Below are positions 55,706 to 64,000 of a stretch of 64,000 bases of DNA, piece by piece. Both the position numbers and the translations under genes were made by a program. This stretch comes from Tethya wilhelma. Taxonomy: Eukaryota; Porifera; Demospongiae; Tethyida; Tethyidae. Each line of letters starts with the position of its first letter. The first letter of the stretch is position 1. The notes under the pieces are model-generated. The model saw only the letters and a list, made by a program, of their open reading frames with translations, was not told where the DNA came from and searched no databases. Location: NCBI GenBank assembly GCA_964030475.1, contig CAXIPT010000081.1, positions 3,537 through 67,536 of the forward strand. The letters run 5' to 3'.

Positions 55706-56009
55706 AGTGTAGGAATGGGCAGTGCTGTAAAAAGTATTGGCACTGTGTCTCAATTTCGGCACATGACTACTTCATTTTTATTTTTTTCGGATCCCTCCAT
55801 GGCATCGATCCTTAGTGTCATAAAAGATGGTGTCAAAGTACATTGTGCTTATTGTATTAATGGTTCACTGAATTCCAGATAGCTAAGCAGTACTAGTAAA
55901 GCAAAGTATAGCAGGATTGCCAGTCAAGACTTAGGAAGTAGTCATGTGCCGAAATTGAGACACAGTGCCTTGTTCCAATACCTTTTACAGCACTGCCCAT
56001 TCCTACACT
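55706..56009. mobile_element. 304-bp foldback MITE
   Basis: About 70-base inverted termini: agtgtaggaatgggcagtgc, tgtaaaaagtattggcactg, tgtctcaatttcggcacatg at the left and their complement at the right (ending gcactgcccattcctacact). No ORF beyond chance. Confidence 0.88.
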
Positions 56010-56901
56010 CCTTATTTTTATGAAATTTTTACTACTGGTTCATTCACTTTTTTCAACACAACAGTGTGGGGAGACTGTTAGAGACTGGTTAGTCCCTACA
56101 AAAAGCATGATAGTAGCAGATACATTCATTAGAATGCTGTGTGCTAATGCGCATGCGCATTATAAAATGCCACGTGGATGAATAACGACCTTTGAACTCT
56201 CCCTTCAGAAAATGGCTACGTTGAAGTACATGAATTTATACTAAGTTTCAAAGCTTTCTAGTATTTGTTTAGGCCTATTTACGATGAAAACGAGTATCAA
56301 GGAACGTACTACCCAAAGAAAAGAACTCACTCTGTGCTGTCAAAGTTGGCTCAACACTTTCTGGTTCCGTGGAAATCGTTTTCAAGTAAGTCAGTTAGGA
56401 AGTAAGTTAGCAGAACAAAATGGCACTGCTGTGGCTTCCCGTAAGCGCTCTCTCTGCGAGTACTCAGAAGAGTTTCAGCGAGTTTTAGGCCTTGCATACA
56501 GTTGTAATCTGTCAAGGAGAGCCTCCAAGCGGCAAGTTTGAAGACTCTACTTTGTGTTGCTAGATTTTTATGGTGTCAAACATTTTGTATTGTGTCTATG
56601 GGACAGGCGGCCCATTCCTACTATACGTACTACCGTACATATGATAGGGCTAGCCCTATATTATCTATGGGCTTGGCGGCGTATCACGATATCTCTCGTA
56701 ATTTGTATTCATGCAGACTTTGTCCAGCAAGGAGATTCAATAGGAGAGATGGTGGAGGGAAATTTTGTCCCATTGACTAATTTTTGTTTTCGTTTTCTCT
56801 GGAAAGTCATACCACCTGACACAATTGTACACAAAAAAAGGCCTGGCTTTATCGTGGAAGTGACAATGCAGGTTGAAGGGGTCCAACAAACAGGGTAAGA
56901 T
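56010..56901. other. Short coding-like stretch, unrecognised
   Basis: A frame at about 56282-56410 reads DENEYQGTYYPKKRTHSVLS then KLAQHFLVPWKSFSS. Another at 56408-56510 reads LAEQNGTAVASRKRSLCEYS. They look like exons of a decayed gene but match no family I know. Confidence 0.3.
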
Positions 56902-58099
56902 CATAGATAATATACTCCGGCTAGGGATTGGAAACGGGCGGTCACGTGCCCTATACTCCAATAGTTTACCACGCGGGCCGTGCGCGTTATAGTTTTTCAC
57001 ACTTTGAATCCATGTAAAGAAGAGCTCTGCAAAGACAAAAGTCAGAAGAGTAGCGTGCTGTAGAGAAGAAAGGTAAGCGGCTTGTGTTCTAAGCATAAGA
57101 ATAAGCTACTTGTGTTTGATAATCCAGAAAATTTTACCTTCTGTTGAGATATGGGCGTGTCAAGCATGATTCTCCATGGTTTGATACTTTTGAGGGTGAT
57201 TCTAGCTACATGTTTAGCTTCATGTTTATATGTTGAAGTGTTTAGCTTCAGTCTAGTATACCATGTGCCCCTATGTAGTTTATTTCCATTGGAGTGCTTT
57301 GGTTTTTAAGAAAAGTTCATCAAAGTGTGAAAATTGAGCCCTATGTTTGTGAGACAGCCTTGTCCTCTGTACTGGATAAAATCTAACTTTGATTAGAGTT
57401 CTTGATTCTGCAACTATTATTATATGCCCTACCAGTTACTTTTTGCTTGTAAATCACTCAATTTTCATCTCATTCAAGGTACCGTTACGGGTGTTAAAGG
57501 TTCAAGTTCCAGCATAATCCAGAATACAGAGCAGCTGGCAACATGTATCTCCATCACATTTGGTACAAATACTTCATCAGTTGCTACAGAAGTTGTAGTG
57601 TGTCTTTCTAACTGTTTTGTGTGGCTACACCAGACGAATCAGGCTGCCTGGGTCCAGCCATATATGAGTCACTATATCATTGGTAATCACACGGTCACAG
57701 TTGGGATTCGGACTCAGTTGAAATCACACACCACTTTTGTCAGTATTTGAGAGCAAGACCATTTTCTTATTCTTATACTGATATTCGTACAGGCTATTGC
57801 CAAAGATTTATTTCTTTGTAGTAGACTACCCTTACGTGTTCAATGTTAAACATTTTAGTGTTGTTTTATTGCATCGATGATCATTAAATTTTATAATAAT
57901 ATCTTTGTCTAGGGGTGCAGGAGGGTCTCTGGTACTGTTATAAAGTAGAAATGTAGTTATTGCAATATAATCTCTGAATGAAACCCACTCTAAGAAACCT
58001 CCACTCTTGGTTGCACATTTCCATCTAACGAGCATGGCCCGCGCGAACTAGTGTTAATTGGCGCTGTTTCCAATCCCTAGCCGGAGTATATTATCTATG
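56902..58099. mobile_element. 1.2-kb TIR element with flanking GTAAGAT(CA) duplication
   Basis: Left catagataatatactccggc tagggattggaaac, right gtttccaatccctagccgga gtatattatctatg. Host bases gtaagatca directly precede/overlap the left end (56895-56903) and follow the right end (58100-58108), a 7-9 base target duplication. Inside, a frame at 57424-57750 (VCLSNCFVWLHQTNQAAWVQ) is unrecognised; no transposase is seen. Superfamily unresolved. Confidence 0.82.
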
Positions 58100-58398
58100 G
58101 TAAGATCACATGGCATCATGCACAAACTGTAATTGCCCTCCCCCATATAGTTCTAAATCATGTAAACTATATAGCCTTGATTTTGTGTTTATCCCTCTAT
58201 TATAGGCTATATCTATATCCGGCTAGGTATAATTTTGTGTCTGCATGCATGTAAATTTGTTTGATTCGGCTCCAGATAACCACACGATTCCTCGTACAAT
58301 TATGGAACTCTAGCTGCCAAGAGCATGGCAAATGTTAGCATGAGCACAGCATGCAATTGCAACTGTGCAGCTTTGCATATTTTTGCTGTTTTTGGTAG

Positions 58399-58447
<49 letters not shown>

Positions 58448-59922
58448 ACATGTAGGTATGAGTATATCATTCCCTGTAAAAGTATGCTCAGTGGGACATG
58501 GCATATCATACCGTTTTTGGTATGAAAATCATACTTTCGTTTTTGCTGTGACATGTGTGTGTGTGTGTGTGTGTGTGCATGTTCCATCTCAAGCCTGAAC
58601 AATACTGCTCCAGTCTTCAAAAGCGGCATACCAATGTAATGCACAAAGAAGTCAACAAAGTTTTGTATATAGTTCCTGACTTTTCAGCTAAGCTTTGATT
58701 GAGGCCACTCCTATAAGGCCATACGGTTGAAATTGGAGGGTATAATTATATTATATTAAAAGCGTGCATGAGGGGTGAGCCTGAGCGAGTCATATATGTA
58801 GGGCGAGCCTGAGTGAATAGTCAGTGGCGGATCCAGGGGTGGTTCACAGGGTTCCACGGAACCCCCCTTTAAGCTAAGACCTCGCATTATAATTAACTGT
58901 GCAGATTGGAAAAGGCCAAGCTAGAACCCTCCTTTCAACTTAAAAATAGTAAAAGCAACTCAAAATCATGCTGAATATTAGTCTTTTGTGAAAAATATAA
59001 AGTTTCTGTCTCTTTCTTGCCGTTTTTTTCTTCCATTCAGGCTTTTTTGGCAAAATTTTAGCTGCACGAGCGCTAAAGGGGCGGGGCTGCTGGGGCCAAA
59101 AGTGGGCGTGGCTACGTAAAAATTTTCGCGCGCTCCGCGCGCATTGATTAGAACCCCCCTATTCAATTTCCTAGATCCGCCACTGATAGTTCATTGTATC
59201 ATTTCATGAATGACACACATACATACAGCAATGCAGAACATGTTAATTCTTAGATCCCGTTGCTAAGTTGTTGCTACCCTTGGTGAGCATGCACAGCAAG
59301 GGTTACGGTACAGTCATTTTGTCGGTCCGAGTGCCTGCATGCATGTCTGTCTGTCTCTCCCATCGAACATATATCTATATATAAGACTCATGCATGTGCT
59401 GAATAGCTAACTGTTGCTCTGCATGGTTGCATTGGTGAACTGTTCATGCTGTTGGTCATTGTTGTTTTGCACTGAAACAGACTGCATGGGGCCACCATGT
59501 ACCCTAGATACATGCATTCACGTCCAGAGTTTCAAAAAGAGTCACTGGATAAGTTTTCAACACAATATCATATGACAAATGCCTATATAAATGCTACCAC
59601 TATAGTTCCAGACTGCCACTTCTCGTGAGTATACTAGCATGCGCATATAGATAGTTCACTTTATAATCATGAATTGCCATTCATGTCAATGTCATAATTC
59701 CCATGAATATTTTTCCAATGATGCTGGCTAAGTATATAAGCACCATGCAAGTGGGGTTATGCACCTTCCATGGTTCCTTCATATTTCAGTATTCAATTTG
59801 GTATGTTTATACACTAGTACACGTATCACAAAGTTAACCTATATTATAATTATAATTATAGCTCCTTCTCTCACTCTGACATTGCATACATGCATATATC
59901 CACACACAATGAATTTATGCAG
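58100..59922. other. Intergenic with two (GT)n tracts
   Basis: (GT)n at 58407-58446 and 58556-58577, and a hAT-type MITE at 58822-59185. From 59200 to 59900 AT-rich sequence probably holds the promoter or upstream introns of the ATPase gene; no exon there is convincing. Confidence 0.5.
58822..59185. mobile_element. hAT-type MITE, second copy, opposite orientation
   Basis: cagtggcggatccaggggtg ... cctagatccgccactg; the interior is the reverse of the 53758-54113 copy (aagtgggcgtggctacgtaa, aggggcggggctgctgg). ATAGT occurs on both flanks. Confidence 0.82.
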
Positions 59923-62900
59923 TCATTGCTTTCTACCGTGGTACAAAACACAACAGAAAAGCCTTAACCTTGCTGTGGAGTTGGCAGATGCTTTACCCAA
60001 CTATTCACTGATCTCCAAATTATCTTCTAGTAGTCTAAAGGATATATTCTGGGATAAACTCTCTGACTTTCAGAGGTATTAAACTTAGTTTGATTTCTTT
60101 ATATTTGTATGGTCATTCAGACGTTCCCAGGCACCAGCCCCAAGATATAGTTTTGTATACACATTGTCTACATGTACTTATACAGTGATCACTGGTCCTT
60201 GTTCATGAAAACAAAGAAAGCAATTGTCACACTTGGATTCCAGCCTGGGTCAAATGTTGTTGTGCTGAGTCCCACTCTTCACATCAATGAAGATGGAGAA
60301 GTATTGAATGACCGTGAAAGCAAGCATGTGTGGGTACAACAACTTGTTGAGGAAATGAGCGTTCTCCCTCATGGCCCACTTTTAAGCAACCTACCCAGTG
60401 TTTCTGATCCTTTGAAGGCTCTTATCCAGGGAATGAAGCTTCTTACTCAGGAAAACTTCATATCAGCATTGTTTGTACTAGGTACTGTTATTATGTCTTG
60501 CAGCTTTTAATGTCTATTACGGTATGAATGAGTATTGAATATTAATTGTACATTAATTTTGCTATACTGTAGAGTCGGGTTATTAGGCGCACTTCGTTAT
60601 TAGGCGCACATTCGCTATTAGGTGCATGCTGTCTTCTTACACCATAGATTATCTATGCTTACACTTACCTTTGATAACAAGCGCAAAGTTTATAAACTGG
60701 ATGTTCACGTAGTTTTCTAAGCCTGACAGCCATGAACAACGCTTTCTTTCACTACTTGGCCTTCCATTTCACTTAGAAAAGGCAGCTTCTCGCCGCTTTT
60801 AGAGCTCTAGCACCGCTAGCGCAATCGATTTCTGCTTGATGACGTCATTTATTTGGAGGCGTGGTCATACGTTAGCCCTCGTTATTAGGCGCACCTCGTT
60901 ATTTAGCGCATACTTTTTCACTAATATCCCAATAAGCGCATGCGCTTAATAACCCGACTCTACGGTACTTTAGGTTCCGTGGTATGCTCCCTATTTTACG
61001 AGAAGCTGTTTAAGCAATTCGGAAGTTGTGGTGTCAATATTGCAGTTGGAGGCATTAACAGGGGCAAATCAAAAAGTGTCGAGTTATCATTAGCAGCATT
61101 TGGCCTTCGTTCTGCTACTTTCTCATCCATCTCTGATGCCTTCTATTGTTAGGATCAATGCCATGGTGTTTCGATGATCCTAGTAATGCTGACCACCTAC
61201 AAAAGATTCTTCTTAGCGTGTTTGGTGGCACGACCATTGGGAATGTTGCCTCTCATGGGGTAGCAAAAGTTTCCCCAATAGTCACTGCAAATGATTTCAT
61301 TCTTGATGATCTCCATTTGTTGGATGAGAGGTATATGGTGTACTTTTTGCAAATAGCATGCCTTCATGTACATTATGAAAAATGTATATTTATTTTGCTA
61401 TAATTATTTTGTATGCATAAATATTCTTTCCAGAATTCTGTGCAGAGCTAAGCTAATTCCGTTTTTTCATCCCATTGAGTATAATCTTTGCAATTCTGAA
61501 AGAATTGCAAAAGCTTTTGACGAAGCTCCAGCGTCAGCTCCACTCCTGATTCAGATGGGACATCAACTATGCTCAACAGAGACGTCCAGCTTAGATAACA
61601 TCAAAACATTTATCAATGACTCAGTTACTGGACTGGATTCAAGAGTCGCTATGGAGTACACACTGTCCCTTGCATCAGCTTTGATGGTATGTGCAATGTA
61701 TATAATAATATTATGTTTAATTTGAGCCTGACTATAATGTGTGGCTCTTTATTGTAATATAGATAGCATCTGCAGTCCCAGATGAAGTTGACACTGATGA
61801 CATTTATACAGTGTTTGAAGATGAATTTGTCCCAGTAATCCAAAGGTATCAAGTACAATCTAAGGTTCCTATCATTGGATCATACCTCCTATCACTCATG
61901 AAAAATTATAGTGTTCCAGAGGTATGTTTTTGATATAAATTTATTATACTGTTTCTGTCTCAATCTACCTTGATTAATTATGATGTTTGTTTTTTTAAAA
62001 ATAATTATTATGTATAATTCACTTGTTCACATTTTAATTTCATGCATTTTAGGTTCTCAGGATTGTTAATCCTACTTGTACATACAGTCCTGATAGTACA
62101 GGTAGAAGTAAACCTGAAGTGGCTGTAATCCTGAAGGAGCTGTTGAATAAATTGGATGAAATTGGCATCGAGCACGCTTCCGAAAGCTCCATTCGTAGAA
62201 GCTTGCGTCAGAGGAATGACACGAAGACCAGCACAAACCAATTTTTTCTGTCGAAAAAGTCATCTGCTTACACAATTGACAGAAAATCTGGTAAAGTGAG
62301 AAACCATTCATGTATAATCATACCTCGGAGTGATGTACCAGATCTGTTTTTCAGGAAGTTACAAGGTACTCATCTCATCATTTTTTTTTGTGTTGGTCTA
62401 TGCATGGTACTGTCTTGCTTTGTTGTTCTGTACAGATGGCCGGGCTGCATTTCTGGCAAACAGTGTTGAGGCTAGGTATGCATATAATATCAAATGACAT
62501 GCATGATGATGTCCTCATCAGTATAATTATTGATCACTTGGCAGTGTTGATTCTGAAGAAAGTTCACCTAACAAGTCCCTTGTCAATACTCCAATCACTT
62601 CACCACTCTGCACACCTCAAAAGTCTCCTAATGAAGTCATTGACAACCCTCCAACCACATCGCCACTCCGCTCACCTCCCGATGTCAACCCTCCAACCAC
62701 ATCGCCACTCCGCCCACCTTCCGATGTCAACCCTCCAACCACGTCGCCACCGAGGCTCCGCCGTGGTCCAAAGTCTCCATCCAAATCACACTCCAAGAGG
62801 AAAATTATGGGTCGTTCTCTTTTTGGATCACCTTACAAGGTCCATACGCCCAAGTCCCGTGATAGCAAGTCTCGTATCCGGAATGTTAGTACACCACCCA

Positions 62901-64000
62901 ATGACGTTAACCCTTCAATTGCAATCACTTCACCACTCCAGTCACCATTCAATTACATTAAATCTCCAACCACTTCGGCACCAGTCTGCCGTGTTGGCAA
63001 GTCCGGTATCAAGAATGTCATCTCATCCCGGTCATCTAAAAAATCTCCCAATGATGTCAGCCGTTCGATCACTTCTGAATCACCACTCCGTCATACTCCA
63101 AAGTCTCCAGGATCCAAGTCACACTCCAAAAGGAAAATTATGGGTCGTTCTCTTTTTGGTTCACCTTACAAGGTCCATACACCCAAGTCCCGTGTTAGCA
63201 AGTCCCGTATCCGGAATGTTAGTACACCACCCAATGGACCAGGTGTTAACCCTCCAACCACTTCGACACCCCAATCACCACCCAATGACGTTAACCCTCC
63301 AACCACTTCGACACCCCAGTCACCACCCAATGACGTTAACCCTCCAACCACTTCGACACCCCAGTCACCACCCAATGACGTTAACCCTCCAACCACTTCG
63401 ACACCCCAATCACCACCCAATGACGTTAACCCTCCAACCACTTCGACACCCCAATCACCACCCAATGACGTTAACCCTCCAACCACTTCGGCACCAGTCT
63501 GCCGTGTTGAAAAGTCCCGTATCAAGAATGTCATCTCATCCCGGTCATCTCAAAAATCTCCCAATGATGTCAGCCGTTCGATCACTTCTGAATCACCACT
63601 TCGTCATACTCCAAAGTCTCCGGCATCCAAGTCACACTCCAAAAGGAAAATTATGGGTCGTTACAAGGTCCATACACCCAAGTCCCGTGTTAGCAAGTCC
63701 CGTATCAAGAATGTCAGTACAATCATCCCGCCTCAACAGTCTTCTAATGATGCCAACTCTCCGACCACTTCAATACTCCACCCACGTCTACCTCCAGAAT
63801 CAAAAAAAAGGAGCTTAAATGACACTGCTTCTGGATTACTACCTTCTGTTCCCAAGAGGCCGCGTCTTGAGATCACAACTCAGACCAAAGGTGTAGTTTA
63901 TATTTATAATTTTACTTAACATTAATAAATTTAATATCAGTACGTATACATTTTATTCTTATCCATTTAGATAATACAAAAGTGCCAAGGAAAAAGTCTG
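59923..64000 (+). CDS. P-loop ATPase (DUF927/D5-like) with Ser/Thr-Pro repeat tail, 5' and 3' ends not seen, one broken exon
   Basis: Exons 59923-60075, 60186-60481, 60974-about 61145, about 61146-61330, 61434-61686, 61763-61921, 62053-62365, 62436-62475, 62545-63890 and 63971 onward; apart from the 61145 break, borders and phases agree. Early exons have SLNLAVELADALPNYSLISK and LGFQPGSNVVVLSPTLHIN, a DUF927-like lead. Exon 3 has the Walker A VGGINRGKSKSVELSLAAFG; then GSMPWCFDDPSNADHLQKIL (Walker B, DD), GGTTIGNVASHGVAKVSPIV and HPIEYNLCNSERIAKAFDEA. A basic region around SSIRRSLRQRNDTK may bind nucleic acid. The tail is Pro/Ser/Thr-rich with TP/SP sites and a basic end, SVPKRPRLE, like a nuclear signal. 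Near 61140 the frame jumps: SISDAF runs into TAG while LLGSMPW resumes in another phase, as from a small out-of-frame deletion. A MITE (60565-60967) lies in intron 2. ATP-driven DNA remodelling or helicase activity is inferred. Confidence 0.62.
60565..60967. mobile_element. 403-bp mariner/pogo-type MITE in an intron
   Basis: tactgtagagtcgggttatt aggcgcac at the left and gcgcttaataacccgactct acggta at the right are inverted. Multiple ttattaggcgca repeats occur inside both ends. TA at the edges fits a TA-target family. It fills most of the intron before the Walker A exon. Confidence 0.85.
62780..63720 (+). repeat. Coding repeats in the ATPase tail (~330-bp and 45-bp units)
   Basis: A long unit (SKSHSKRKIMGRSLFGSPYK, then VHTPKSRxSKSRIRNVSTPP) occurs at about 62785, 63115 and 63628; the third lacks SLFGSP. 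Inside, a 45-base unit (NDVNPPTTSTPQSPP) repeats at 63284, 63329, 63374, 63419 and 63464. Every unit is a multiple of three, so the frame is kept. Confidence 0.92.

Noticed and set aside
63166..63534. Minus-strand Gly/Val-rich repeat frame
   Set aside because: It is the antisense of the 45-bp coding repeat of the ATPase tail; a repeat whose unit is a multiple of three opens frames on both strands.
1..64000. tRNA, rRNA and operon-like bacterial features
   Set aside because: I found no convincing cloverleaf or rRNA segment by eye; intron-rich genes and eukaryotic transposons argue against bacterial contamination.

Overview
The window looks like intron-bearing, AT-rich DNA from an early-branching animal. 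The transposon mix (CR1/L2-type and R2/NeSL-type LINEs, Helitron, KDZ, CACTA/EnSpm, pogo/Tigger, many TIR MITEs), very short phase-constrained introns, abundant (CA)n tracts and sponge-like extracellular domains fit a demosponge such as Amphimedon. That species guess is inference from style, not a database match. The assembly has one 957-base gap (18184-19140) and four single Ns (6811, 7782, 11583, 20968). Three of the single Ns sit exactly where a homology block breaks off, so local order there should be distrusted.

Layout. 0-2.2 kb: 3' part of a CR1/L2/Jockey-type LINE with an open reverse transcriptase frame and poly(A) tail. 3.6-7.9 kb: a ubiquitin/PB1-like plus RING gene on the minus strand, whose 3' end is repeated in inverted orientation, with a divergent helix-turn-helix exon between. 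9.3-11.1 kb: decayed Tigger and R2/NeSL-type fragments. 11.8-12.5 kb: three exons of an unknown gene. 12.7-14.5 kb: a second, broken copy of the first LINE. 16.7-18.1 kb: the 3' end of a well-preserved host gene made of repeated beta-rich extracellular-type domains, on exons that all join in phase 1. 19-25.7 kb: composite repeats, a KDZ-element tail and a split Tigger element. 26-30 kb: a Helitron (N-terminal Cys region, Rep with HUH motif, Pif1-type helicase) with several frameshifts and a MITE at its 3' end. 31.2-36.5 kb: a probable KDZ element with two divergent TATA-driven genes, broken by a 686-bp palindrome. 37.8-38.4 kb: an intact ORF resembling the N-terminal zinc region of RAG1. 39.4-42.5 kb: nested repeats three levels deep. 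42.9-49.8 kb: an almost complete CACTA-like transposon. 52.9-55.5 kb: a second KDZ-type gene relic. 59.9-64 kb: a multi-exon gene for a P-loop ATPase of DUF927/D5-like flavour with a long Ser/Thr-Pro repeat tail, running off the window.

How things work together. Most coding sequence belongs to selfish elements. The clearest functional unit is the 42.9-49.8 kb CACTA-like element: matching 21-bp termini, arrays of AAGAATCTTGCAAGATT-type subterminal motifs at both ends, and two genes (transposase and a BEN-like accessory protein) fired from a 119-bp divergent promoter. The 31-36.5 kb KDZ region shows the same design (divergent promoter, subterminal repeat array). The plausible host genes are the extracellular-domain gene at 16.7-18.1 kb and perhaps the ATPase, RING and RAG1-N-like genes. 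The last three show features (multicopy look, frameshifts, transposon neighbours) that also fit mobile-element cargo.
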